64,000 nt of DNA from Lepturacanthus savala (GCA_030544235.1 CM060471.1:8768848-8832847); one strand, 5' to 3'; shown: positions 29,301 to 51,191, counted from the stretch's first letter. Translations and numbers: made by a program. Notes: generated by a model from the letters alone, not told the origin.

Positions 29301-30701
29301 CCAGGCTGTGATAATTCCTGTTTCCCAATTAACATGGGGGTTGTGTCTAGACAGCCATGGGTATCCGAGAACCATTGGATGTCGAGCAGAGTTAAAAAGG
29401 TGGAAAGACATCTGTTCATGGTGGTCACCAACCTGAACATGGAGCGGTTCAGTCTTATGGGTTATCCTGAAAATAAAATGGCCATCAAGAGCAGTGGCTT
29501 CCAGAGGCTGGGATAACAACTCAGTTTTTACTTGCCACTTGCGGGCCAAATCCCAGTCTAACAAGCTTTCATCGGCCCCTGAATCAATTAAAGCCCCTAC
29601 CGAAAAGGGGCCATCAGTCAGGATTACCTGGACAGTAGTCAGTGTGCGAGGGGGAGTTTCTGGCGTGGACAGCCGACGCCCCCGAGTACCTCCCCTCCCT
29701 GGTGAGCGCCCACCTTTCACTGGACATGCAGCCAGCAGATGTCCAGTCTCTCCACAGTAAAAGCATCTGCCCTCCAGTAACCGGCGGCGTCGCTCCTCTC
29801 TGGACAACCTTGCCTGCCCCAACTGCATCGGCTCCTCCCTGGGCTCTGGGGGTGCTGCAGCCTGTGGAGAAAGGTGTGACAGCGTGGGGGGTTGAGCAGC
29901 TATCCGGTGGTGAAAAGGCGTCACGGTCTCCCTCTCCCAGTCCCTCAGCCGATTGCCCGTCCGGATGGCTAGGGCGATGAGGGAGTCTAAGTCTGCGGGT
30001 AAGTCCAGGGGGATTAGCAAGCTCCGAACGGAGGCAGCGAGTCCCGTCAAAAATGTGTCCCGTAGGGCCGCGTCGTTCCACTCGCTGTCAGCAGCTATGG
30101 TGCGAAAGTGGATGGCGTAATCGGCCACCGTGCGTCTGCCTTGCTTTATCGTGCTCAGCTCCCTTGCCGCCTCCCTCCCTGGTACTGTGCGATCGAAGAT
30201 CTTCCTTAAAGAGTCTTTAAAAGAGTCTATGGAGGAGCAAACTGACGCTCCTCGAGCCCACTCTGCAGTCGCCCATGCCGCTGCTCGTCCCGTAAGGTGG
30301 GAAATCATGAAAGCCACTTTGGCCGAGTCCGTCGGGAAGGCTGTGTGCTGGAGTTCATAGTGTAGCTCACATTGTACAATAAAAGATTTACAGGTATCAC
30401 CTTCACCTTCTCCGGAGAACTTCTCTGGTGGGGCTAGCCGGAGCGAGGCTGAAGGTGATCCAGGTGAAGCAGAAGAGTTCGGGGGTGCAGAAAGTTCAGG
30501 CTGTGATTGAGGGAGGGCCTGCCTGATCTGCAGGGCTAACTCCCTCATCTCAGTGGTCATGGCTGCCTTAAAACTGTCCTGGCTGTTGACCAACCCTTGC
30601 ACCCCTCGGGCGAGGGATGTCAGGTGTTCCTCCTGCCTCGTTAGTCGTGCTTCCTGGCAGCGGACCGCTGCGGTCAGCGGGCTGGAGTCGGCTGGGTTCA
30701 T
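26304..30701 (-). CDS. Gag-Pol polyprotein of the gypsy element (1465 aa, intact)
   Basis: A single uninterrupted frame starts ATG at 30699-30701, 17 nt after the 5' LTR. Order: Gag region (1-310); CCHC zinc knuckle CFYCGETGHLLAAC (313-326); aspartic protease with LIDSGA (Asp373); reverse transcriptase with YLDD at 701-704; RNase H region ending near 970 (TDHKNLEYI near 919); integrase with zinc-binding H1032/H1039/C1069/C1072 and catalytic Asp1102, Asp1162, Glu1198 (35 residues between the last two); a GPF-type module near 1333; and a chromodomain at about 1390-1441 (YTVKQLL to IPSRFIED). Gag and Pol are fused without a frameshift or stop. The last residues are encoded by the polypurine tract and the first 25 bp of the 3' LTR. 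All catalytic residues that I can check are present. The function is retrotransposition; there is no envelope gene. Confidence 0.96.
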   Translation of the reverse strand: MNPADSSPLTAAVRCQEARLTRQEEHLTSLARGVQGLVNSQDSFKAAMTTEMRELALQIRQALPQSQPELSAPPNSSASPGSPSASLRLAPPEKFSGEGEGDTCKSFIVQCELHYELQHTAFPTDSAKVAFMISHLTGRAAAWATAEWARGASVCSSIDSFKDSLRKIFDRTVPGREAARELSTIKQGRRTVADYAIHFRTIAADSEWNDAALRDTFLTGLAASVRSLLIPLDLPADLDSLIALAIRTGNRLRDWERETVTPFHHRIAAQPPTLSHLSPQAAAPPEPREEPMQLGQARLSREERRRRLLEGRCFYCGETGHLLAACPVKGGRSPGRGGTRGRRLSTPETPPRTLTTVQVILTDGPFSVGALIDSGADESLLDWDLARKWQVKTELLSQPLEATALDGHFIFRITHKTEPLHVQVGDHHEQMSFHLFNSARHPMVLGYPWLSRHNPHVNWETGIITAWGENCVENCLAVGQRLAMGQVNTRGADPSPGEEPDFVTELTDLATVPVDYHDLGEVFSKSKAASLPPHRPYDCAIDLIPGAPIPKGRLYAISGPEKKAMNEYIDSSLKAGLIRPSSSPAGAGFFFVGKKDGSLRPCIDYSPLNAITVKNRYPLPLMASAFEQLQSAKVFTKLDLRNAYHLVRIREGDEWKTGFNTPSGHYEYLVMPFGLANAPAVFQAFVNDVLRDFLNLFVFVYLDDILIFSPDQRTHVNHVRLVLQRLLENQLYVKAEKCDFHADTISFLGFIVASGQIQMDPAKVSAVAQWPTPDSRKKVQQFLGFANFYRRFIRNFSAIAAPLHALTSPLTPFQWSPEADQAFRRLIAMFTTAPILTMPDPNRQFVVEVDASSEGVGAVLSQRSEKDQKMHPCAYLSRRLSSAERNYDVGNRELLAVKVALEEWRHWLEGAQQPFIVWTDHKNLEYIRKAKRLNALQARWTLFFNRFDFVLSYRPGSKNTKPDTLSRLYDPESVAKVPESILPLKRVVGAVNWQIEAEVKQANGESPPPSGCPANRLFVPAPLRPQVIHWAHTSLLTCHPGVSRTMFVVRQRFWWPAMEQDVREYVEACRVCAQNKTSSRPQMGLLHPLPVPSRPWSDISLDFVTGLPLSEGNTTVLTVVDRFSKMVHFIALPKLPSAKETAEIMLNHVFRLHGLPRDIVSDRGPQFVSRFWSEFCTLIGATVSLTSGYHPESNGQTERLNQELETCLRCLISQNPSTWSKHLTWVEYAHNSLPTAATGLTPFQGAYGYQPPLFPDTEKEVVVPSAHALVRRCRRVWAAARRALLRTSARMKRAADRRRRPAPIYKPGQKVWLSTRDLPLHVESRKLAPRFVGPFPVAKVINPAAVRLRLPRSLRVHPTFHVGRLKPVKDSPMVPPAKPPPPPRMIDGGPVYTVKQLLAVRNRGRGRQFLVDWEGYGPEERSWIPSRFIEDPGLIEDFYRRHPQEPGPSGAVPRRGGTVMSRRKC
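26332..26343 (-). other. Polypurine tract for plus-strand priming
   Basis: On the minus strand AGAAGGGGGGGT lies three to four bases before the 3' LTR. It is the expected second-strand primer and is also translated as part of the Pol C-terminus. Confidence 0.75.
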
Positions 30702-30706
30702 GGCTG

Positions 30707-30716
30707 GCCAGTTCGT
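30707..30716 (-). other. Putative self-priming primer-binding site
   Basis: In element sense ACGAACTGGC begins two bases after the 5' LTR end. It is the exact reverse complement of GCCAGTTCGT in the LTR at the predicted RNA 5' end. No good match to a tRNA 3' end (starting TGG next to the LTR) is evident. This is the arrangement of the Tf1-type self-primed elements; use as a primer site is inference. Confidence 0.6.
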
Positions 30717-30718
30717 AC

Positions 30719-31386
30719 TGACACAAGGCGGGGGCTGGAGGCTGAACCCAAATGCACGACTCGTTCACAGTACGTTCAAAAAGGGAAAGTCTTTATTGTA
30801 CAAAAATGAAAATCACTCTCAAGGAGGAAAAAACACTACTTAACTAAACTAAAAAGTACCAACATAAATTCACTCTTATGAGGACAACAAAAATTCACTC
30901 TTACGAGGATAACAAAATTCACTACTAAACTAATCTATAAAAGTACCAACATAAATTCACTCTTACGAGGATGACAAAAATTCACTACTAAACTAATCTA
31001 TAAAAGTACCAACATAAATTCACTCTTACGAGGAAAACAGGACTAATGATAACTAGGACAAAGTAACAAAGAAAAGGTTGTCGAAACAAGACTATAACAA
31101 AACACAAAACCTGGAAGGACAAGGAGCTGGGCGCTGGTTCTTGGGGCATGGGACATGACGAACTGGCACAGGACAAGGGGAGACACAGACAATAAATAGA
31201 CACAAGGTAACAGGGCACAGGTGAAAACAATCAGGGCAGGGGAAGGCAATCACAGTGGCGGGAAACACACAAGGGCAGGAAGCAAAGGTGCCTGAAACGA
31301 GAGGGAAGAGTTATTTCAAAATAAAACAGGAAGTGCACGACAAGACAACATGAGTGATGACTTAACATTTACGACGAGACATGACA
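30719..31386 (-). repeat. 5' LTR of the gypsy element
   Basis: It is 668 bp. A TATA-like TATTTAT box lies on the minus strand at 31192-31198. The sequence GCCAGTTCGT (31158-31167) starts about 31 bp downstream of it, at the expected transcription start. It differs from the 3' copy by an extra AC near 31268 and by one C/T change near 31350. Confidence 0.93.
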
Positions 31387-31583
31387 ATTATATGCATGGA
31401 ATCATTTAAATAATCTGTGTTTAAATGAGCTGAAGGAGTTAAACAGCAAACGTTTAACCTGTTACTACTGTCTGAACTGGAATGAGAGACGCTAATGTTA
31501 GCGCTGCATTTTTTAATATTAAAGACAAGGTGCTACTGACTAGCTAACTGACTGGATGCTATTAGCATTCCTATCCAACTCCT

Positions 31584-31636
<53 letters not shown>
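31584..31636. repeat. (GT)n microsatellite
   Basis: GT tract just outside the gypsy element. A second at 34940-34977. Confidence 0.95.
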
Positions 31637-31641
<5 letters not shown>

Positions 31642-32204
31642 GCCTCATCATGGATAAAAGATTGTTTTTCGAAAGAAAAAAAGAGCCTGGTTCAGTTAAG
31701 ATCAATGGTTTGTTTATCTAGAATGATGTTATAGTTGGATCAATATATGAATTTATCTCCTTTTGCCTCCTGGTTGACAGTACAGTGAGAGATAGGACTT
31801 TATTTATTAGAATTCTGATTAATATTTTTCATATTTATGTAATTTGTCATCTAGTTGAATAGGATCTATGTGAGTATGATTGTCAGTCCATAGAGGGAGA
31901 GATGAAAAGGGGGAAGGAGGAAAGAAAAGATCAGGAAAAAACAGCAAACAGCAAAACAGCAGCTGTTAAACTAACAAAGAAAAACACTCTATTCACAACA
32001 TAATTTTACATAATATATCATTGAAGTTATGTGTTTAAACATTAAATGTTTTCTAGAAGCACACATGCACTCAACATATATTATGTTGATCTGCTGTATC
32101 CAAATGAGTCGCCTTTCCCCAGAAATGAAGATTAAGGAGATGTTTCTTTTATGATTCCAGTAATACCAGGTTATTCCTCACTACGGTCATGAAGATCTGC
32201 TACT

Positions 32205-32435
32205 TCAGGCGAGAGGCAGGGATACACCCCAGATAGTCACCAGCCTATCGTGGGGCACACACGTCATTCACTCACACACTCACACCTATGGGCAATTTAG
32301 AGTCTCCAATTAACCTCAGCATGTTTTTGGACCCACACAGACACAGGGAGAACATGCAAACTCCACACAGAAAGGTCCCAGGTTCTTGCTGTGAGGCAAC
32401 AGCGCTACCCACTGCTCCACCACGTCGCCCTTTAT
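32205..32435 (-). repeat. tRNA-derived SINE-like repeat
   Basis: On the minus strand the block begins GGGCGACGTGGTGGAGCAGT (32433 downward), continues with GGGTAGCGCTGTTGCCTCAC and then a GCATGTTCTCCCTGTGTCTG body. This is the head and body of a repeat common in fish, with a tRNA-like A box; the B box is decayed. No target duplication was identified. Confidence 0.6.
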
Positions 32436-33009
32436 GATTCCAATCCATTTAAATAATATTTGTCAGATTTGATAGATCACAGACTTTCCCAACATATTTT
32501 ATGATTTCCTTACATAAATGTGGAAATGAAATTGTGTTAAAATGTACAAAACAGTGAAATTTATCTTGCCTGGCCTCGCAGCAGTAAAACTAATCACCCT
32601 TGCTCAACAGTCCCTCCAGCAAGGCTCTGGTTACTATTGTCTCTTCTCTCTAACTTGCAACATTCTGTACTATACACATTTGCCATAAACATAAAATGTT
32701 CAAAAGTCAGGAAATGATGTTTCTTGGTTTGTCGATACAGTTTGTGAAGTGGTTGCATAGCTGAAACATTGAGACCAAGTTGCACAGTATGAGGGACAAG
32801 ATAATATCATAGAATGCATAAACAATTGTACTGCATCATGACTCAAGTGGTTTCTGATGAATCTGAACTGATGCAGGCTGCATTTGAAAGTCCCTGCACA
32901 GACTACATTGTGCGGCACATTGGCCACTTGCCCCCTACATCAAAAAGCAGGAGGCTTGTCATTACTGTCGACCCGCGACTGAAATACCAACATGGTGTTC
33001 TGCTCCAGT

Positions 33010-33440
33010 CCTGCTTCCTACAAATCATACATCGCTAGAATCAGACCATTCCTATCACCTTCAAACCTAGAAAGCAGTGATCGTGCCTTCATTTTCCCCG
33101 ACATTATTCCTGTGCTGCTCTCAACTCTCAGTTGAGCTGCTCTGACACTAGTCAGAGTTCACACATCACTCCTCTTCTGGCCTCAATGCTTTGGCTGCCA
33201 GCGAAGTTCAGGATTGATTTTAAGATTCTTTTAATCACTTATAAAGCTCTTCATGGAGTTTCTAACCCCTTACACTTCAAGGTCAGTTAATCAAAACGTG
33301 AGCTGTTCCACATAGGAAACTAAGAACCAGAGGTGACTGTGACCCTGGAACAATTGAATCAAAGGAATCTGTCAATTGTTTTAAAAAAACACTTAAAACA
33401 CACATTTTCTTTTGAGAGAGCTTTTGATTAATATATTACT
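33010..33440 (+). pseudogene. LINE 3'-end relic (reverse-transcriptase C-terminus)
   Basis: Broken reading frames on the plus strand still show LWLPAKFRIDFKILLITYKA (about 33187-33246) and a C-terminal LKKHLKHTFSFERAF block. These match the ORF2 C-terminus of the L2-like LINE at 22.9 kb but contain several stops. It is an old, 5'-truncated insertion. Confidence 0.75.
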
Positions 33441-34937
33441 GGAGGGTGGGTCTAGGTGGTGACTGACCACAGGTTTTATTCTGTTGTATGTGTGATATGT
33501 ATTTCAACTGCTGTTGTGTATTATCTGTTGTGTATCTCTTGTTATTGTAGTTGTTTGTAAGGAGATTGTAACCGTGGTTATATCAACATTCTAACAGTGT
33601 TGGAGGTGCATCCTCCATCCATCAACCTCCGTTCCTGCAGCTGATGGTCTCAGAGTGAGCATAAAGTTGTTCTCTAGCTCTCTGGCAGAGATGCATCATC
33701 ATTTGACAAGAAGTGGACGGGGCCTGTAATCTGTCATAGTGCTTATGCAGCCCTCGTTGTAGGCTGCAGCGTGAACTGGTCTAACTGCAGCATTCTGTTC
33801 ACTTTCTTCTGTTGTTTCACAAATTAAATACACCATAAATCCAGAGAATCCACTGATGTTGTCTGTGACGGTGACAGTGGCGTCCGTTGGCGTCCACACT
33901 TTCGACCAGCGGTGGCCTCTGATTGGTCTGACCATTCCTGACCTGATTGGGACATGCATCGTGGTTTAAAGTAACCGAGGGCTCTGTTCTAACGAGAAAG
34001 TCTCTCTGCTGTTTCACAATTATAACATGTTTTCAGGCAACACACACACGCACGCATACATGCACACACACACACACAAACACCACTGTATTACTTAATA
34101 ATGAAGTGAGGTGACTTACACAACACAGAAAATAGACCAAACTTAGTTTGGTCTCAGGCAACAGACACAAACACACAAGCGTGAATATCTTATTGATGAT
34201 GAGATAAATCACTGAAACATTTAAATTGGAAACCTAATTTAAACCTTCCACGTGTTCCTCCTGCAGGTGAACTTTCCACATGTTCCACAGGTGAAGCTGA
34301 AACAGAAGCAGGTGGAGATGTGATGTGATACACATGTAGATCTCAAGTCTCCAGAGGTTATATCAATCATATCAAGGTTTTCTGATGCCTGCATATTTTT
34401 TAGGTAATAACTCTGGTTAAGGTGTAGTTAGGTTGGTTAGTTTTAGTAGAAGATCATGTTTAGGTGATAATGATCAACGTGGAACATGATGGACAACCTC
34501 AGTTAACAGTAGTGCTGCAACTTCTCTGACTGTAGACATCAAACAAAGCACTGATCCATCCACCCAAAACTCTGCTTCCTGCTGAGAGAAAAGGAACATC
34601 GACCCAACTACAACATTACATCTGAAACAATGATACAATGTAACCGTGGTTACAGAAGCTGTGACTGTTTGAGGAAATTTCTCAGTGAAATTAGCACAAC
34701 AAAGCAAGTGATGGTTGGTGAAACAGGAGGATCCAGATTGTTTTGGTCTCCGATGACAAACTGATTTTTATTTCGCTGCTCGTCAGGTTCCGACCTCCTG
34801 TGTGGACATCAGGTGATCCGACGACCAATCACGCCTCAGATGTCAGCGAGAGAGAATGAATCAGCATCTCCATGGTAACTTCTAGTTCTAGATGTGGTTA
34901 CACCACATCCAGTTCACCAGAAACAAAAAGTGGAGTG

Positions 34938-34978
<41 letters not shown>

Positions 34979-35759
34979 AGTTGTGCAGCCAATCAGTGTT
35001 GAATATTTTTTCAGAGGGAGGAAGTGACATCAGCGCTGCCTTATCAGCATTAAACAGTAACATTGTGATACTGGATGCTTTATTTATGAACAAATAAACA
35101 AAGCAAACAAGCAAATGTGTCTGTTAGAAATACATTACAACACAAAATATAAGTGCCTTATCTGCAACGACAACAACTGCAGCTCGGAGGACTCTGTTGT
35201 CTCTGTTACAGAAGCCAGAAGCTGAGTGGAGAACCAGGAAATGTCCTAAAGTGACTGAGCATAAACCTGGAGACACAACAACACAATGTTTGTTTGCCTG
35301 AAGTTTCCTTCACAATATCCTGATGCCAACATGTCATGAATATACAATAAAACACAGAAGCAGCAGCTCTGCTTCAGTCTGACAGCTGCTGTAATATTTT
35401 GCAATAGAAATGTCTCCTCAAGAATCAAACGGCTGAAATCACAGCCACTGCCGAAACTACTGAGAATAAAGGGAAGCTTCAACATCTGCATCTCCACAAC
35501 AATATGCACTGCAAACATGAAATCTTAACAAGTGAAAATATATATTTTTGGGGACAAATAGTTCAATAATGTGTCCAATTATCTTCGATAATATAGCATA
35601 TAAAGACTATTGCCCTTCAACCACAGGGGAGAGAGTGGACCTTGAGTTAGTGAACACTAAGATAAGAATGAATTTACTGTAGCTTAATAACTCAGAAATA
35701 GTGTCTTATCACCATAGATCCTAATCTGTGACCTTTGGAGTGACTGAGAAGCCGATCTG
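33441..35759. other. No gene seen between LINE relics and asah2
   Basis: Mostly unique sequence with GT/CA repeats. A block at 34505-34640 resembles 21375-21510 (shared ACAAAGCACTGATCCATCCA), a further low-copy dispersed repeat. Confidence 0.4.
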
Positions 35760-36049
35760 TGATCACAGCTGGAACCTTCTTTCTTCTTTCTTTCCCGTGT
35801 TTAACTCTGGCTGCAGGTGAGCACAAGCATCTTTTTAACTTTGGTTTATATTAATTTCTACTGTGGTTCCTGAAGATCTGTAAATGTTTTCAACTGAATC
35901 TGAGCAGCGTTCAGAGCTGTGGAGGTTCCTCAGTGTTCACAGCAGCTGGAGGAGATCTATTGTCTACTATCTAAAAAGACCCTGAAGACTCTGTGAGGAC
36001 TCTGTCTGGATTCTTGAGGACTCTCTGAGGACTCTGTGCTGGCAGGAGG
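35760..36049 (+). other. Possible asah2 5'UTR with a short non-coding exon junction
   Basis: Upstream of the asah2 ATG, GGCTGCAG followed by GTGAGC at 35817 looks like a donor, and CGTTCAG at 35908-35914 like an acceptor. Together they suggest a small non-coding first exon spliced to the ATG exon. No TATA box or CpG island is obvious. Transcript data would be needed to confirm this. Confidence 0.3.
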
Positions 36050-47058
<11,009 letters not shown>

Positions 47059-47133
47059 TGTCACAACAACGTCAAGTATTTTCATGACCTGAAACAGTTT
47101 GTCCAGTGCTTTCTACTCAAATTCATAAAAGAA

Positions 47134-47139
47134 AATAAA
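47134..47139 (+). terminator. asah2 polyadenylation signal
   Basis: A canonical AATAAA lies 76 bp after the asah2 stop codon, the first on this strand. It implies a very short 3'UTR that ends before the Tc1-like relic. Confidence 0.6.
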
Positions 47140-47489
47140 TGGTAAAACTATCAAAGTCTGTGAAGACTAATGAATCAGCCACTACATCTGAAACAAAGAA
47201 AGAATTATGAGATTAAATTCAGACGTCTGAGAGAAAGATTGAGATGTTTGTTGTTTAATCCTCATCTGTCTGAACCTGGGAAGTAAACCTGGGAAGTAAA
47301 CCAGGAAGAAACGATGATTCCTGCAGTTTTACAACAAACAAAACAACAAAACATCCAAAACTTTGAATTAAACAGAAACAACCTTCAAATTTATTCTCAG
47401 TGTGTTTTTGAAGAGTTAATCAATACTCTATTTAATTATATGCAGAACTACAGTCAGAATGCAGAAAGTTGGATATTTAGGATAGGGTT

Positions 47490-48440
47490 TACAGAGAATG
47501 GTCCGAAAAAGAAAAAATATCCAGTGAGCGGCACTTCTGTGGGCGGAAATGCCTTGTTGATGCCAGAGGTCAGAGGAGAATGGCCAGACTGGTTCGAGCT
47601 GATAGAAAGGCAACAGTGACTCAAATAACCACCCGTTACAACCAAGGTAGGCAGAAGAGCATCTCTGAACGTACAGTACGTCCAACTTTGAGGCAGATGG
47701 GCTACAGCAGCAGAAGACCACGCCGGGTGCCACTCCTTTCAGCTAAGAACAGGAAACTGAGGCTACAATTTGCACAAGCTCATCGAAATTGGACAATAGA
47801 AGATTGGAAAAACGTTGCCTGGTCTGATGTGTTTCGATTTCTGCTGCAACATTCGGATGGTAGGGTCAGAATTTGGCGTCAACAACATGAAAGCATGGAT
47901 CCATCCTGCCTTGTATCAACGGTTCAGGCTGGTGCTGGTGGTGTAATGGTGTGGGGAATATTTTCTTGGCATTCTTTGGGCCCCTTGGTACCAATTGAGC
48001 ATCGTTGTAACGCCACAGCCTACCTGAGTATTGTTGCTGACCATGTCCATCCCTTTATCACCACAATGTACCCAACTTCTGATGGCTACTTTCAGCAGGA
48101 TAATGCGCCATGTCATAAAGCTGGAATCATCTCAGACTGGTTTCTTGAATATGACAATGAGTTCACTGTACTCAAATGGCCTCCACAGTCACCAGATCTC
48201 AATCCAATAGAGCATCTTTGGGATGTGGTGGAACGGGAGATTCACATCATGGATGTGCAGCCGACAAATCTGCACCAACTGTGTGATGTCATCATGTCAA
48301 TATGGACCAAACTCTCTGAGGAATGCTTCCAGCACCTTGTTGAATCTATGCCACAAAGAATTGAGGCAGTTCTGAAGGCAAAAGGGGGTCCAACCCGTTA
48401 CTAGCATGGTGTACCTAATAAAGTGGCCGGTGAGTGTATA
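47490..48440 (+). mobile_element. Tc1/mariner (DD36E-type) element, 5' end missing
   Basis: A Tc1-like element 430 bp past the asah2 stop. Its 3' terminus, GTACCTAATAAAGTGGCCGG followed by TGAGTGTA at about 48411-48439, is a typical terminal repeat of this family. The matching inverted copy is not found upstream, so the left end is lost and the copy should be immobile as it stands. Confidence 0.8.
47580..48404 (+). pseudogene. Tc1-like transposase, catalytic domain open, N-terminus broken
   Basis: The open frame of 274 aa has the second helix-turn-helix region, an RPRR nuclear-signal-like motif, WSDVFRF (first Asp), GGVMVWGIFSW, QQDNAPCH (second Asp) and SPDLNPIEHLW (Glu). Thirty-six residues separate the second Asp and the Glu, i.e. 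DD36E rather than the usual DD34E. The frame continues upstream of the Met without an ATG (sense residues SERHFCGRKCLVDARGQRR) until a TAG near 47477, so the amino terminus is lost. The frame was a DNA cut-and-paste transposase and is not a host gene. Confidence 0.85.
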
Positions 48441-48469
48441 TATCTGTGCTATGGGGTACGGTGGCAGAA

Positions 48470-49010
48470 TGGAGTCTTATGAAGAAAAACATCCTAGCCT
48501 GGCTTCATTTTGCAAAAAGACATTTGAAATCATCTATGGTTTAATGAAACTAAGGTTGAGCCATTTGGCCACAATTCCAAAAGGTTTATTTAGTACAAAA
48601 ACAACGCTGCTCATCTCCAAAAGAACAGCAGACCTACAGTGAACCGTGGTGGTGGCAGCATCAGGCTTTGGGCTGTTTTTCTTCAGGTGGAACTGGGGCT
48701 TTAGTCACGTTGGAGGGTCAGTGGTGGCACAAAACCTTTGTGTTTCATATAGAAAGATTGAAGATGAAGAGGAACTTCATCTTTCAGCATGAAAATGACC
48801 CAAAGCACACGTACCACGCTGACTGTAATATGGTGCTGCAATATATTATTAGTTTAAGGATATGAATATTTATGCAATCAGGTTATGTTATTTTATTGTT
48901 TAAATTTCTCTTGTTTAAAGGTTTCAATTCTTTTTTTTCAATTGCATTGTACAGGTTACAGGTCATTTTTTAAAGGGGTGTGTAGACTTTTTATATCCTC
49001 TATTTCAGCA
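48470..49010 (+). pseudogene. Degenerate second Tc1-like transposon relic
   Basis: This is a different Tc1 lineage, in the same orientation, directly after the first copy. It has broken frames. FQHENDPKHT at about 48780-48810 is the second catalytic block, with Glu in place of Asp. GTGTGTAGACTTTTTATATC (~48978) is a typical terminal segment. It is heavily mutated. Confidence 0.75.
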
Positions 49011-49247
49011 CAAAAGCATAGGTAAATACAATTCAAAATAGAAAATTAAATATTTGAATCTATCTATAAGTATATACATATGTGAACATGAAAAAATATA
49101 TATATATATATATAAATTGAACTAAAATTAAACAGTTAATGTTCTTTTAATTTGTGATATAACTATTAATTAAACTTAAAATTTAATTTAATTTAACTCT
49201 TAATTCATGTTGACAATTCATTAGTTTTAGTTATTTAATCAATCAAT

Positions 49248-49286
<39 letters not shown>

Positions 49287-51191
49287 TGCATTTATATATT
49301 CTTTAAGGTATATAGGTTATATTTCCTTTAAGGTATATTTGGGACTAAAATATGATCACATATTAAAGGTGTGAATGAGCTTTAAATGAAATATTATACT
49401 CCATCATAAATAAACATGACAAACGTTTTAATGCAAAAAATATTTATTTTAAACTTGTCTGTGTAGAAATTTGTCGAGCAAACCAGACGACACAGGAACA
49501 TGTTTGATCACAGTATGAATCAGTGAATAACTGTCGAGCATCAGGTAAAAGCACAGAGACGTCAGGAAAAAACATGTCTCATTAGTAACAGTGAATTGCA
49601 CCAAGTTACAAAACACGTCAGATAGGAGAGGTTGACCATTACTGACATTAATGTCTGGATTCATCCATTAGTTTGGTCTATATATATATATATATATCTA
49701 ATGGGATTAACATGGGATTAATGTGGATCAGCTGACGTCCTCACGTCTTGTTTTGTCTAGTGTTTAATGTCTTTAAAAAGTATCTCAGACGATGCTTCAA
49801 TCGATCAGTCAATCGCAGCAGAGGAGCCAGGAGGAGCCACTGATCTGATTCACTTCTTATTGCCTAATTAGATCAGACTCTGGATAAAAATAAATTCCCT
49901 TTTCAACATAAAGTGCTGTGATATCAATATAGATGAATTTTTTTTTCAACATCTGTTTATTAATATTTATAAATTTCAAGATTGCATTTTCACATTTTCA
50001 CCCAGTGCTACGGTGGCCTCTATGGCCAAAACTCACTCAGAAGCATTCAAATGTCCAGAGGACAACGAACTTTAGAGAATTGCAACTTGATACTTGAGCC
50101 TCCATCTCCAACGAGCATGTCTCTTTGTCACAGTGAGGTCAGGAGAACTTCCTGTTTGTCCTTTATCTTTCCTTGGCCTCAGTCTGCTCTTTTATTTAAA
50201 AGCTGTACTTTACTGTGATTGTTGCTAAAGGTGGTTGCTAAGTTTATTGTTGCTAGGGTGGTTGCTAGGGTTATTTTTGGCAAGGTGGTTGCTAAGGTGT
50301 TTCCATTTGAATTATTCCAACATGTCTGATGGATTTAAGAAGTTAACATGTGGAGTAAATGAGAAGAAGTGATTCCTGCTGCTAGAGTCTAGATTCAGAA
50401 GAAGATTCCTGAAACTGACCAATCAGAGCAGAGGGGGCACAGGAGGACAGGAGCTGAAACGGACAGGCTGGACCAACCAACAGTTCAAGAAGTAGATTTA
50501 ACTGTGAATCATTCAGGGATTTTCCAGTGAAATCTCTGAACATAAACACAGAGCTGAACATGTTAGAATCAGTCTTTGCATTTCACTCGTTTTGTTGCAT
50601 TTCTCTTGTTGCATGGTTTTCATATTTCCTCTGGGTGAACTCAATATGCTTTTATCTTTGTTCACTTTATTTTCACAGAGAAAAATCCAATAGAACTAAA
50701 ACGCATCACTAGAGCCAGGAGGTTCTGTCCTCTCATTGGTCAGAAGTATCAGGGTTAGGGATGGGAGATCAGAGGTCGGCTCGGACTTCACTTCTGTAGC
50801 ATCTTATGCACGTTTCTCTTAATGTTTGTGCTTTTTGACGAGCAGTGTTTTGTCCTCTGGGGCCACCATACATCCAAGTCTGCAGGGAGCTGTTTATAAA
50901 GCTCTGGTCAGTTTAAAGTGCTGTCAGTTTCACAGACACACACACACGATGGTGTGATGAATTCAACTCTTAACACGTCCTTGTCCCTCCAAACTGAAAT
51001 AATAATTAATATGCTTGTGCAAAAAAAGATTCAGGCTGGAAGATGCTGGAAGATAAACAGACAGGAAGCTGGTTACCGACACATGGAGGAAGGAAACGTT
51101 CACTTCAGAGACAAGAGAGGAGTCACGATGCATTCAGGAACCAAACAGTTCACAGTAACCGTTCACAGAAACATGAGGAACCAGGCTCCTC
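49011..51191. other. Convergent intergenic spacer and fam13c 3' flank
   Basis: Between the Tc1 relics and the fam13c stop codon. It contains AT microsatellites (49098-49114, 49252-49281, 49680-49696). The fam13c 3'UTR must lie here; I cannot fix its end. Confidence 0.4.

Larger units (their letters stand above)
25663..31386 (-). mobile_element. Complete Ty3/gypsy chromodomain LTR retrotransposon (Tf1/sushi-like)
   Basis: The element is 5724 bp and is read on the minus strand from 31386 to 25663. Terminal LTRs begin TGTCATG and end TTGTGTCA in element sense. It is flanked by a perfect 5-bp target duplication, ATTAT, at 25658-25662 and 31387-31391. Inside are a primer-binding region, one unbroken gag-pol frame and a polypurine tract. 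The C-terminal chromodomain places it in the chromovirus branch. The two LTRs differ by about one substitution and one 2-bp indel by eye, so the insertion is recent and every autonomous component appears to be present. Confidence 0.95.

Noticed and set aside
26524..30360. Many plus-strand frames of 60-155 residues within the gypsy element
   Set aside because: Antisense shadows of gag-pol; no independent motifs.
25663..31386. Endogenous retrovirus
   Set aside because: No envelope frame; the chromodomain and gypsy-type integrase identify an LTR retrotransposon.
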